The notes beneath the pieces are model-generated. The model ran no database searches and was not told the origin of the DNA. It saw only the letters and a program-made list of their open reading frames with translations. The position numbers and the translations under genes are program-made. A stretch of 64,000 bases of DNA from Candidatus Desulfovibrio intestinavium (GTDB lineage Bacteria; Desulfobacterota; Desulfovibrionia; Desulfovibrionales; Desulfovibrionaceae): contig DWZD01000040.1 in NCBI GenBank assembly GCA_019118345.1, positions 62,001 to 126,000 of the forward strand, read 5' to 3'. Of the stretch, positions 23,352 through 31,566 are shown in pieces (the stretch's first letter is position 1; every line of letters starts with the position of its first letter).

Positions 23352-24575
23352 CTAATTGATGTCCCAATCCAGACCGAAGGTGTCGTGCAGGATGCGCACG
23401 GCCAGTTCCACGTACTTTTCCTGAATGAGGATGGTGATCTTGATTTCCGAGGTGCTGATCATCAGGATATTGATGCCTTCCTGCGTCAGGGCGGCAAAGG
23501 CGCGCGCGGCCACGCCGGAGTGATTGCGCATGCCCACGCCGATGGCGGAAACCTTGGCCACGTTCACGTCATGCACCACTTCGGACGCGCCAATCTTCTT
23601 GGACACCTCATCCATGATGGCAAGGGTCTGATTGAGATCCTTGCGCGAGACGGTGAAGGTGATGTCGGTATGGCCGTCAAGGCTCGTGTTCTGCACGATC
23701 ATATCCACCAGCACGCCCTTTTCGGACAGCGGGCCGAAGACGGCGGCCGCCACGCCGGGCACGTCCGGCACTTCATGCAGGGTCACGCGGGCCTGATCCT
23801 TGTCATAGGCAATGCCGGAAACAAGTAGAGCTTCCATGCTCGAATCCTCCTGGGTAACGAGGGTGCCGGGGTCATCCGTGAAGGTCGAGCGCACCCGTAC
23901 CGGCACCTTGTACTTCTTGGCAAATTCCACGGAACGGATGTGCAGCACCTTGGCCCCCATGCTCGCCATTTCGAGCATTTCCTCGTAGGCCACGCGATCC
24001 ATCTTGCGCGCCGTGGAGCAGATATTGGGGTCGGTGGTATAGACGCCGTCCACATCCGTATAGATCTCGCACTCCACCGAACCGAGCGCGGCGGCCAGCG
24101 CCACGGCGGAAGTATCCGACCCTCCGCGGCCCAGCGTGGTAATGCGCCCGTCCTCGGTGCAGCCCTGAAAACCGGCCACCACGAGCACGTCATATTCCTC
24201 CAGCGCGGCGCGGAGTTTGGCGCTGTCGATGTCGGTAATGCGCGCCCGGCCATAATCGTCGTCCGTGGTCATGGGAATCTGCCAGCCCAACAGGGAACGC
24301 GCGCGAATGCCCGCATCCTTGAGCAGCATGGTGAACAGGGCGATGGACACCTGCTCCCCGGTGGAAACCAGCACATCGCATTCGGCCTTGTCCGGCGTGG
24401 CCGACCACTCGTCGGCAAGGGCCAGCAGGCGGTTGGTCTCGCCCGAGCGGGCCGACAGCACCACCACCATCTTGTTGCCCCGCGCCAGACCGGCAAGGAC
24501 TTTTTCACGAACCTTTTTCATGCACTCCAGATTGGCTACCGAAGTGCCCCCAAACTTTTGCACGAGAATCTTCAT
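23352..24575 (-). CDS. lysC: Aspartate kinase
   Basis: Phosphorylates L-aspartate, the entry to lysine, threonine, methionine and diaminopimelate synthesis. The 407 residues begin ILVQKFGGTSV (kinase motif); VLSARSGETNRL, STGEQVS and LGRGGSDTSAVALA complete the catalytic domain, and two C-terminal ACT domains (from about 265 on) bear allosteric sites. The length and one-chain form match single-gene aspartokinases feedback-regulated by Lys and/or Thr. It follows tsaE by 32 bases and ends the acpS-nnrDE-tsaE-lysC operon. Confidence 0.96.
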   Translation of the reverse strand: MKILVQKFGGTSVANLECMKKVREKVLAGLARGNKMVVVLSARSGETNRLLALADEWSATPDKAECDVLVSTGEQVSIALFTMLLKDAGIRARSLLGWQIPMTTDDDYGRARITDIDSAKLRAALEEYDVLVVAGFQGCTEDGRITTLGRGGSDTSAVALAAALGSVECEIYTDVDGVYTTDPNICSTARKMDRVAYEEMLEMASMGAKVLHIRSVEFAKKYKVPVRVRSTFTDDPGTLVTQEDSSMEALLVSGIAYDKDQARVTLHEVPDVPGVAAAVFGPLSEKGVLVDMIVQNTSLDGHTDITFTVSRKDLNQTLAIMDEVSKKIGASEVVHDVNVAKVSAIGVGMRNHSGVAARAFAALTQEGINILMISTSEIKITILIQEKYVELAVRILHDTFGLDWDIN

Positions 24576-24607
24576 GCCACTCTCACGCCACCTGACTGCA
24601 ATGTGAA

Positions 24608-25120
24608 TCACAAGGCAACAGGATCGGCCCCTTGCAGGCTGGGCCATCCCTCTTGCAGCCGTTCAACCAGACGCCGTGCGCCGGGGCCGTTGGCCCGCAG
24701 CGTCACGAAGTGCTTTTCTTCGCACGAGTTCAAACGGATGTCCAGATATTCCTGCGGCAAATCCGCAGGGGGCAGGGCTTCGCCCCATTCCACGAAACAC
24801 AGGCTCTGCCCGTCATCCAGCGCGTCCCACAACTCGTCGGGCGCGCCGGACGGGCAGCGGTAGAGATCGGCATGCAGGACGGGCGGCCGGGTGGGATAGC
24901 TGTTGCACAGGGTAAAGGTCGGGCTGGATATTTCCGCCTCCTCCCCCCCGGGCAGGGCTTCCACCACGGCCCGGGTGAGCGTGGTCTTGCCGCTGCCGAG
25001 ATCCCCGTGCAGCAGGCAGAGCCGCAACGACGGGCACTCGGGCAGCAGCCTTGCCAGCAGGCGGCCCAGACGCCGGGTATCCTCAAGGGAGGTCAACACA
25101 AGGGAGACTTCCGGCGCCAT
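24608..25120 (-). CDS. tsaE: tRNA threonylcarbamoyladenosine biosynthesis ATPase TsaE
   Basis: ATPase that works with TsaB, TsaC and TsaD to make t6A37 in ANN-decoding tRNAs. The 170 residues contain the P-loop HGDLGSGKTTL at 38-48, switch-type SSPTFTL near 72-78, LHADLYR (Walker B-like) near 88-94 and FVEWGE. The ATG at 25120 lies one base after the nnrDE stop; a longer in-frame extension into nnrDE is not supported. Confidence 0.93.
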   Translation of the reverse strand: MAPEVSLVLTSLEDTRRLGRLLARLLPECPSLRLCLLHGDLGSGKTTLTRAVVEALPGGEEAEISSPTFTLCNSYPTRPPVLHADLYRCPSGAPDELWDALDDGQSLCFVEWGEALPPADLPQEYLDIRLNSCEEKHFVTLRANGPGARRLVERLQEGWPSLQGADPVAL

Positions 25121-25121
25121 G

Positions 25122-26774
25122 CTACTTCTCCGACGGAATGCGCGGGCGCTGGGCCAAATGCGCCGCATGGGCGGCGGGCAGGGCCTCGGCCAGCTCATGG
25201 GCCAGATTGCCGCGCGCGGGATGGCTTTCCGTGACGGAGCACCCGGCCAGCGCATGCCAGCTCACGCCCACGGCGGCGAGGGTCAGGGCATCCACGGGGC
25301 AGCCGCCTTCCGCACTTTCCAGCGGATGGGCGGCCCGCCGGGCCAGCAACGCGCCCAGACAGCCGGCCAGCACGTCGCCGCTGCCGCCCACGGCCAGCGC
25401 GGGCACATCCCACGGACTCACGCAGACGGGCCGCAGCCGCCCGTTGCGCTGCTGGCCGATGAGGCTGCCCGCGCCCTTGAGCACCACGCAGGCGGGCGTC
25501 AGCTCGCAGAGCGCGCGCAGGGCCTGAGGCCTGTCGGCCTGCACCTGCGCGGCGGACATGCCCAGCAGGGCCGCCGCCTCCCCGGGGTGCGGGGTCAGCA
25601 CATCCTGTTCGCGCAAATTGCGCAGGAGTTCAGGCTCGCGCGCCAGAAGGATCAGCGCGTCGGCATCCAGCACGGCGGCGGGGCGTTGCGGACAGGCGAG
25701 CAGGGCGCGCAGCAGGGCAAGGGCCGCTTCATCCCGGCCCATGCCCGGGCCGATGACCAGCGCCTGAACCCGCCCGGACAGATCGTCCAGCAGCAGCCGC
25801 CAATTTCCCGAGGGCAGGGCAGGCCAGCGACCGTCCGCCTGCCCCGGCGTCTCCCGCACCATGATTTCGGCCAGCCCGTTCTTGACGGCCAGGGCGTTGC
25901 CCGCAGGCACAAGGGCGCTCACCAGCCCGGCCCCGGCACGCAGGGCCGCGCGCGAGGCCAGATGAGCCGCGCCGCTCAGCCCCTCGGCCCCGCCCACCAC
26001 CAGCACATGGCCGTAGGCATTCTTGTAGCCCTGCGGACGGAAGGGCGGCAGGTGGCTCAGCATGTCCCCGGAAAGCAGACGGGCCGAACAGGGAGCCGTG
26101 CGCCGCACGGCCAGCGGAATGCCTATGGGCAGGGCGAGCAGTCGCCCGACAAAGGGGACGCTTTCCGGCAGGACAAGGCCATATTTGGCGGCCTCGAAGG
26201 TGACGGTGGCGTGGGCGCGCACGGCATCCGGGCGAGGCTGCCCGCACGAGGCGTCAAGGCCTGAGGGCACGTCCAGAGCCAGCACAAAGGCCTCATGCCG
26301 CAGGGCGTTGATGCGGCGCACAAGCTGCAGCATTTCCGGCCGCAATTCGCCGTTGAAGCCCGTGCCCAGCAGGCCGTCCACCACGATGTGGGGCGGAGCG
26401 TTGTCCCTGCCGGCGGCGAGGCAGCGCCCCACCGGCGCAAAGGGCACGCCGCAGCGGCGGGCCATGCGCACGTGCTGGCCGCAGGCTCCCTTGTACTGCC
26501 CCAGCGGCCGGGTGTGCCAGACCGTGGGCAGGGCGCCCGCGTCCAGCAGGTGGCGCGCCAGCGCGGCCGCGTCGCCGCCGTTGTTGCCGCTGCCCATGAA
26601 CAGCCAGACCCGGCGACCGGCCAATGGGACGCCGCACAGCTCCAGCGCGCGCAGGGCCGCGCGGGAGGCGTTTTCCATGAGCATGACTTCCGGCAGGCCC
26701 AGAGCAAAGGCGGCCTCGTCCCATTGCCGCATTTCCTCGGGCAGGGGCAGGGGAGGCAGGCTGGACATGACCAT
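25122..26774 (-). CDS. nnr: Bifunctional NAD(P)H-hydrate epimerase / ADP-dependent dehydratase
   Basis: Repairs hydrated NAD(P)H. Residues 1-220 form the epimerase (YjeF_N): GSGNNGGDAAALA, DGLLGTGF and DVPSGLDA. Residues about 230-550 form the ribokinase-like dehydratase (YjeF_C): YGHVLVVGGAEGLSGA, LTPHPGEAAALLG and VGGSGDVLAGCLG. The 550-residue two-domain fusion is the common bacterial form. The ATG has GAGG 8 bases upstream and begins 3 bases after the acpS stop. Confidence 0.95.
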   Translation of the reverse strand: MVMSSLPPLPLPEEMRQWDEAAFALGLPEVMLMENASRAALRALELCGVPLAGRRVWLFMGSGNNGGDAAALARHLLDAGALPTVWHTRPLGQYKGACGQHVRMARRCGVPFAPVGRCLAAGRDNAPPHIVVDGLLGTGFNGELRPEMLQLVRRINALRHEAFVLALDVPSGLDASCGQPRPDAVRAHATVTFEAAKYGLVLPESVPFVGRLLALPIGIPLAVRRTAPCSARLLSGDMLSHLPPFRPQGYKNAYGHVLVVGGAEGLSGAAHLASRAALRAGAGLVSALVPAGNALAVKNGLAEIMVRETPGQADGRWPALPSGNWRLLLDDLSGRVQALVIGPGMGRDEAALALLRALLACPQRPAAVLDADALILLAREPELLRNLREQDVLTPHPGEAAALLGMSAAQVQADRPQALRALCELTPACVVLKGAGSLIGQQRNGRLRPVCVSPWDVPALAVGGSGDVLAGCLGALLARRAAHPLESAEGGCPVDALTLAAVGVSWHALAGCSVTESHPARGNLAHELAEALPAAHAAHLAQRPRIPSEK

Positions 26775-26777
26775 GAT

Positions 26778-27161
26778 TCAATCCTCCAGAATGACCAGCG
26801 CCACGGCGTGCTGCCGCTCATGGCTGATGGAAATGTGGGATCGGCGCGCGCCCAGCTCCAGACGGCGCGCCTCTGCCCGGGCGGCAAAGATCAGCAGGGG
26901 CTTGCCGTGCGGATCGGCGAGAATCTCCACGTCATGCAGGCCGATGCCGTCGCTGAAGCCCGTGCCCAGCGCCTTGACGGCGGCCTCCTTGGCGGCGAAG
27001 CGGCCCGCCAGCCGGGACGCGGCGGGCAGGCTGTCCGCCGGGGCCAGCAGTTCCAGCTCGGCGGACGTAAGGATTTTGGCGGCATAGCGCCGTCCGTGGC
27101 GTTCCAGACCGGCCCGGATGCGATCAATATCCACAATATCCGTGCCCATGCCGACAATCAT
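26778..27161 (-). CDS. acpS: Holo-[acyl-carrier-protein] synthase
   Basis: Transfers 4'-phosphopantetheine from CoA to a serine of acyl carrier protein. The 127-residue length is typical. The two family motifs are MIVGMGTDIVDIDRI at the N-terminus (metal-binding Asp) and RFAAKEAAVKALGTG at about 55-69, followed by HDVEI. The start at 27161 is fixed by the conserved MIVGMGTD. First gene of the operon that runs to lysC and divergent from ugd. Confidence 0.95.
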   Translation of the reverse strand: MIVGMGTDIVDIDRIRAGLERHGRRYAAKILTSAELELLAPADSLPAASRLAGRFAAKEAAVKALGTGFSDGIGLHDVEILADPHGKPLLIFAARAEARRLELGARRSHISISHERQHAVALVILED

Positions 27162-27290
27162 GCCTTGCCCCCGCAAAAGCCGTTTCCACGCATTGCCCAT
27201 CCCTTCAAAAAAAAGTAGACTGATACGCGCATTTGAACGTATCCCTTTACCGGCGTCAAGCGCGATAGCCCTGACGCCCAAGGAGACAGC

Positions 27291-28631
27291 ATGAGACTTT
27301 GCATCGTGGGTACAGGCTACGTTGGCCTTGTCAGCGCCGCCTGTTTTGCCGAAATGGGCAATACCGTCGTTTGTGTGGACGTCAATCCCGCCGTGGTGGA
27401 AAAACTCAACGCGGGACAGGTTCATATCTTTGAACCCGGACTGGATGTCATGGTGCAGCGCAGCCATGCGGACGGACGCCTGAGTTTCACCACCAGTCTG
27501 GCCGACGGCCTTGCCGATGCCGAATGCGCCTTCATCTGCGTGGGCACGCCCCCGGGCGAGGACGGTTCCTGCGATCTGCACTATGTGGAACAGGTGGCCA
27601 GCCAGATCGGTGAACACATGCGGCAGGAACTCGTGGTGGTGGACAAGTCCACCGTGCCCGTGGGCACCGCCGACAGGGTACGCGCCCTGATCAGCGAGGC
27701 CCTGCGCAGACGCGGAGTCGATATCCCCTTTGACGTGGTGTCCAATCCCGAATTCCTCAAGGAGGGGGATGCCATCAACGACTTCATGAAGCCGGATCGC
27801 GTGGTGGTGGGCACGGATTCCGATCGGGCCGCCGAAGTCATGCGCGAACTCTACGCCCCCTTTGCCCGCACGCGCGACAAGCTCATCGTCATGGGCATCC
27901 GCAGTGCGGAAATGACCAAGTACGCCGCCAACTGCATGCTGGCCACCAAGATTTCCTTCATCAACGAGATCGCCACCATCTGCGAGCGGGTGGGCGCGGA
28001 TGTGCGCGATGTGCGCACGGGCATCGGTTCGGATTCGCGCATCGGCTACCAGTTCATTTATCCCGGGGTGGGCTATGGCGGCTCCTGCTTCCCCAAGGAC
28101 GTGAAGGCCCTCATCCACACCGCTGAAACCGCCGGAGTGACGCCGACCCTGCTGCAGGCCGTGGAAAGCGTCAACGCCCGCCAGAAGCGCCACATGGCCG
28201 AGCGCATCCGCGAATACTTCGCGCCGCAGGGCGGGGTGAAGGGCAAAACCCTCGCCGTCTGGGGGCTGGCCTTCAAGGCCAATACCGACGATATGCGCGA
28301 AGCGGCCTCCATCAGCATCATTTCGGCCCTGACCGCCGAAGGCATGCGCGTGCGCGCCTTTGACCCGGTGGCGGCGGACAATGCGCGCGGCATCTTTGCC
28401 GCCAATCCGCTGGTGGAGATTGGCGACGATCAGTACGGCATCTGCGACGGCGCGCAGGCCCTGCTGGTGGTCACCGAATGGAACCAGTTTCGCAATCCCG
28501 ATTTCGAGCGCATCCGCGATCTGCTGACCGCGCCCATTCTCTTTGACGGGCGCAACCTCTACTCCCCCTCGAGCATGGCCGAGCGCGGCTTTGCCTATTT
28601 CTGCATTGGCAGAAAGAGCGATCCGGCATAG
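27291..28631 (+). CDS. ugd: UDP-glucose 6-dehydrogenase
   Basis: Oxidises UDP-glucose to UDP-glucuronate with two NAD+, supplying acidic sugars for capsule, exopolysaccharide or LPS. The 446 residues start with the NAD-binding VGTGYVGLV at 6-14; KSTVPVGTA, NPEFLKEG and YGGSCFPKD (catalytic Cys near 264) follow, and the UDP-binding C-terminal domain completes the fold. AAGGAGA precedes the ATG. It is monocistronic, with a strong terminator behind it. No other sugar-nucleotide gene is adjacent. Confidence 0.96.
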   Translation: MRLCIVGTGYVGLVSAACFAEMGNTVVCVDVNPAVVEKLNAGQVHIFEPGLDVMVQRSHADGRLSFTTSLADGLADAECAFICVGTPPGEDGSCDLHYVEQVASQIGEHMRQELVVVDKSTVPVGTADRVRALISEALRRRGVDIPFDVVSNPEFLKEGDAINDFMKPDRVVVGTDSDRAAEVMRELYAPFARTRDKLIVMGIRSAEMTKYAANCMLATKISFINEIATICERVGADVRDVRTGIGSDSRIGYQFIYPGVGYGGSCFPKDVKALIHTAETAGVTPTLLQAVESVNARQKRHMAERIREYFAPQGGVKGKTLAVWGLAFKANTDDMREAASISIISALTAEGMRVRAFDPVAADNARGIFAANPLVEIGDDQYGICDGAQALLVVTEWNQFRNPDFERIRDLLTAPILFDGRNLYSPSSMAERGFAYFCIGRKSDPA

Positions 28632-28655
28632 CTGCCGGGCAATTTCTCGGACAGC

Positions 28656-28686
28656 GGGGCGGAACCACGGTTCCGCCCCTTTTTTT
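28656..28686 (+). terminator. Rho-independent terminator after ugd
   Basis: GGGGCGGAACC and its complement GGTTCCGCCCC form an 11-bp stem with a very short loop, followed by seven T. It ends the ugd transcript. Confidence 0.9.
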
Positions 28687-28856
28687 CCGCCATTCCGCCT
28701 TCTCAGCGCCGCAACGGCAATTTGTCATCCAATCGTCACACGGGGATCATAGACTGCAGCCGTACAGGGTTCGCCACAGGGAGGCCTGTCCGGCATGTAC
28801 GGCCCGGCGGCAAATCGCTTGCCGGGGGCTTATGCCTCAGGGACGACGGGTTCGGT

Positions 28857-28878
28857 TTGGTATTGTAAAGTATACCAA
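28857..28878. promoter_or_regulatory. Perfect inverted repeat upstream of the orphan methyltransferase (candidate operator)
   Basis: TTGGTAT (28857-28863) and ATACCAA (28872-28878) form a perfect 7-bp dyad with an 8-base AT-rich spacer, 40 bases before the methyltransferase start. The position and form suit a dimeric repressor site, and TTGGTA/TACCAA half-sites resemble GntR-class operators. No regulator gene is adjacent. Confidence 0.45.
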
Positions 28879-28917
28879 CATGGCATATGCTGGGCGCAAA
28901 CAACGGGAGGGGAAAGC

Positions 28918-29649
28918 ATGTTTATTCCGTTATTGTCCTATGTGCTGGATCGTCTGCCGCTGGGAAACGCCCTGAAAGGCATTACCGTCAATGGTCTGGA
29001 CGCGCTCATGCGCAAGACGAAAGCGCCCGTCTGGCATGACTACGCCATCCGCCAACGGCAGTGGCGCCGTCATGCCTGCACGGCCTGCCGCTGGCTGCGC
29101 GGCGTCCTGCCGCCCGATGCGGCCATTTTCGAGCCGGGCTGCGGCAGCGCGGCCAATCTGCTCTGGCTGGGGCAGCAGGGCTTCCGCAAACTGTACGGTT
29201 CGGATATTTCTCCCGAGGCCCTGGAACTGGGGGTGGAACTGGCGGCCCATCTGCACCTGCCTCTGGACATCTGGCAGGATGACGGCCTGCGTCCCGCGCG
29301 TCTGCCGCAAAATCTGGACGGGATCCTTTCCGTCAACTGGCTCTACCACATTCCGGGGGCCGACTTCGGCGACTTTTTGCGTCAATACCGGGACAGCCTC
29401 AAGCCGGGCGGCTATCTGGCCTGCGACATGGTGACCCGGCACTATGATCACGTGCCGGGCAACCAGTGGCACAGTCAGGATCAGCACCGGCCCGAAGCGG
29501 AACGCCGCCCCTCGGAATACACCATCCGGCTCGATCCGAAAGAGGTGCGGGACATCGCGGCCCGACACGGCTTTGCCCTCGTGCGCCACACCTGCTTTGT
29601 CCTGAGCCGTCCGCAGCGGGCCGTCTATCTCCTGCAACGCACGGCCTGA
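28918..29649 (+). CDS. Class I SAM-dependent methyltransferase, substrate unknown
   Basis: A 243-residue Rossmann methyltransferase: motif I FEPGCGSAANLLWL near 68-81, YGSDISPEALELG, the catalytic-region VNWLYHIPG near 140-148, and LKPGGYLACDMV. The ATG at 28918 has GGGAGGGG 6 bases upstream; an in-frame start at 28795 would add a sequence with no protein character and run over the palindrome. It stands alone between two terminators. A small-molecule or tellurite/ubiquinone-type methyltransferase is possible, but nothing here identifies the acceptor. Confidence 0.8.
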   Translation: MFIPLLSYVLDRLPLGNALKGITVNGLDALMRKTKAPVWHDYAIRQRQWRRHACTACRWLRGVLPPDAAIFEPGCGSAANLLWLGQQGFRKLYGSDISPEALELGVELAAHLHLPLDIWQDDGLRPARLPQNLDGILSVNWLYHIPGADFGDFLRQYRDSLKPGGYLACDMVTRHYDHVPGNQWHSQDQHRPEAERRPSEYTIRLDPKEVRDIAARHGFALVRHTCFVLSRPQRAVYLLQRTA

Positions 29650-29671
29650 ACGGGACAGAACGGAACGGACG

Positions 29672-29702
29672 AAAAAAGCCCCCGCCACAGCGGGGGCTTT
29701 TT
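29672..29702. terminator. Bidirectional terminator between convergent genes
   Basis: GCCCCCGC and GCGGGGGC form a perfect 8-bp stem around CACA, flanked by AAAAAA on the left and TTTTT on the right. It can serve the methyltransferase (+) and the molybdopterin-binding protein gene (-). Confidence 0.9.
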
Positions 29703-29726
29703 GTGCAGACGGGCAGGGGAGAGCGC

Positions 29727-30767
29727 CTATTTGCCGAAGGGGCAGACCGGATAGCGGCACTGCGGGCAGCCGGAACAGAAGCCGCCGTGCCCCAGCGCCG
29801 CGATGTCTTCGGGCCGGATGTCCAGCCCGGCCAGCAGGCGCGGCACCATGAGTTCAAAGATGCTGGCCTTGTGGTACATGACGCAGCCGGGCAGGCCGAG
29901 TACCGGAATGCGCTTGTCCGGCGTCTCCAGAAAGGCCAGCAGGAACATGGCCCCGGGGTAGACGGGCGCGCCGTAGGTCACGATATGCGCGCCGGTGGCG
30001 CGGATGGAAGCCGGGGTCTTGTCGTCGGGATCCACGGACATGCCGCCCGTCACCACAATCATGTCCGCGCCCTGAGCCGCAAAGTCGGCAATGGCCTTCG
30101 AGGTCATGGCCTCATCGTCGCTGCTGAAGGTCTGCCCCAGCACGGTACAGCCCAGATCAGCGAATTTCTGCCGCAGCACCGGGCCGAAGGCGTCCTTGAT
30201 GCGACCGTTGTAGATCTCGCTGCCGGTGGTGACGATGCCCACCGCCGCCGAGGCCAAGGGATGCACCCGGATGACAGGCCCGTGTACCAGCTCTTCCATG
30301 CGCCGCAGGCGGGATTCGTCAATCATGAGCGGCACGACGCGCGTTCCGGCCACGTCCTGCCCCTCCTCCACGAGCCGCATGCTGTGCAGGGTGGCCAGGG
30401 TAATCTCGCCGATGCCGTTGATGGCGGCCAGGGTGGGCACATCCACTTCCAGAATGCCGCGACAGTCGGCGGAAAAATTGATGCGCCCCTCCTTGGGTTC
30501 GCTCAGGCGCAAATGCGGGCCGCACACCGCAGCGGCAATGCGGGCGGCGGCATCGTTCTCGTGCACCAGTCCGGGGGAGGGTTCAAAGACATAGAGATGT
30601 TCCTTGCCCACATCCAGCAGAACGGCAATGTCCTCCTCGCGCACCACATGTCCCTTGCGAAAGACAGGCCCCTTGCTCTCCCCCGGCACAATGCGGGTAA
30701 TATCGTGACAGAGCACCGTTCCCACGGCCTCGCGCACGTCAATGACCTTCATCGTCGGTTTTGCCAT
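29727..30767 (-). CDS. MoeA/MogA-like molybdopterin-binding protein with Cys-rich tail
   Basis: A 346-residue protein. An N-terminal MoeA-like part (VREAVGTVLCHDITRI, then VFRKGHVV and LLDVGKEHLYVFE) precedes the MoCF_biosynth domain with GIVTTGSEIYNGRI near 178-191 and VVTGGMSVDPDDKTP near 242-256, which bind molybdopterin. The last 15 residues hold C-x2-C-x2-C-x4-C, unusual for MoeA and able to bind zinc or Fe-S. GGAGG lies 6 bases before the ATG. By family it should insert molybdate/tungstate or act as a molybdopterin sensor or chaperone; sulfate reducers use many Mo/W enzymes. Confidence 0.82.
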   Translation of the reverse strand: MAKPTMKVIDVREAVGTVLCHDITRIVPGESKGPVFRKGHVVREEDIAVLLDVGKEHLYVFEPSPGLVHENDAAARIAAAVCGPHLRLSEPKEGRINFSADCRGILEVDVPTLAAINGIGEITLATLHSMRLVEEGQDVAGTRVVPLMIDESRLRRMEELVHGPVIRVHPLASAAVGIVTTGSEIYNGRIKDAFGPVLRQKFADLGCTVLGQTFSSDDEAMTSKAIADFAAQGADMIVVTGGMSVDPDDKTPASIRATGAHIVTYGAPVYPGAMFLLAFLETPDKRIPVLGLPGCVMYHKASIFELMVPRLLAGLDIRPEDIAALGHGGFCSGCPQCRYPVCPFGK

Positions 30768-30863
30768 ATTTCCTCCGAAAAGCGCCCTGCGGGCGCAAGC
30801 GCATCTTAGCCCATTGCGGGCAAAGCGCAAGCCCGGGCAGCACCCCGCCCCATGCGCGGCACA

Positions 30864-30892
30864 TTGACAGGGGCGGCAATCTTTGCAAGATG
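30864..30892 (+). promoter_or_regulatory. Putative promoter of the lipoprotein-SLBB genes
   Basis: TTGACA at 30864-30869 is followed after exactly 17 bases by AAGATG at 30887-30892, 40 bases before the lipoprotein start. The -35 is perfect; the -10 is weak, so an activator may be needed. Confidence 0.4.
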
Positions 30893-30931
30893 AAGCAGGC
30901 GGAGGCCAGTCCTCCGCAAGGAGCCTTTCAT

Positions 30932-31405
30932 ATGAAAAGACATCTTCTTTTGCTGCTGGCCCTGACGGCGGCCCCCCTGCAGGGTTGCTTCGGCGGCGAG
31001 AGCAGCCCCCCGCCCCCGCCGCCGGGGCCGGTGGAAAACTTCCTCATCAATGCCGCGCCGGGCGCGAGCACGACGCTGGACGACCCGCAGTTCGGTCAAC
31101 AAGTTCATGTACTGCTTGAAGACAACTTCGTGTCCGCCTCGGGAGAGGACTGCAAGCGCGCCACCGTGCGCAGCCAGCGACAGGAGGCTGAAATCATTGT
31201 CATCTGCCGGGATGATCAAGGCGTCTGGCGTCTGGCGCCCCGCATCTGGGGACAGGGCTTGACGCCCGTTGCGGCGGATGCCGCCCCGCAGCCGGAAGAG
31301 GGCCAGCCGTCCGCCGCCCGCACAACGCCGGACACGCCTGCCGGGAGCGCCCCGGCCCCTGCGCAGACCGCCGATCAGGACGCCCCGGACGAAGCGGCCC
31401 CGTAA
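30932..31405 (+). CDS. Small proline-rich lipoprotein of unknown function
   Basis: 157 residues with AAGGAG 8 bases before the ATG. A lipoprotein signal peptide (KRHLLLLLALTAAPLQGC) ends in the lipobox LQGC with Cys19. Then come a PPPPPP run, a compact central domain (about 36-105, with one Cys pair and an IIVICRDDQGVWRL strand), and a disordered Ala/Pro/Asp tail. It lies upstream of an SLBB export protein on the same strand, so a role in surface polysaccharide assembly is possible. No known family is recognised. Confidence 0.7.
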   Translation: MKRHLLLLLALTAAPLQGCFGGESSPPPPPPGPVENFLINAAPGASTTLDDPQFGQQVHVLLEDNFVSASGEDCKRATVRSQRQEAEIIVICRDDQGVWRLAPRIWGQGLTPVAADAAPQPEEGQPSAARTTPDTPAGSAPAPAQTADQDAPDEAAP

Positions 31406-31566
31406 GCGGCCCTCCGCACGGCCAGCCGTCGCGCACCGGCATCGGCAGACCGCGCACCGCAGGCGCAAGCGCATCCCCCCGCCCGCCGCACGCCTTCATG
31501 GCCCTTCCGTCGCCTTGTCGAAGGAAGGGGGATATGCGGCGCACATCTGGTGAACAAGGAAGGATC

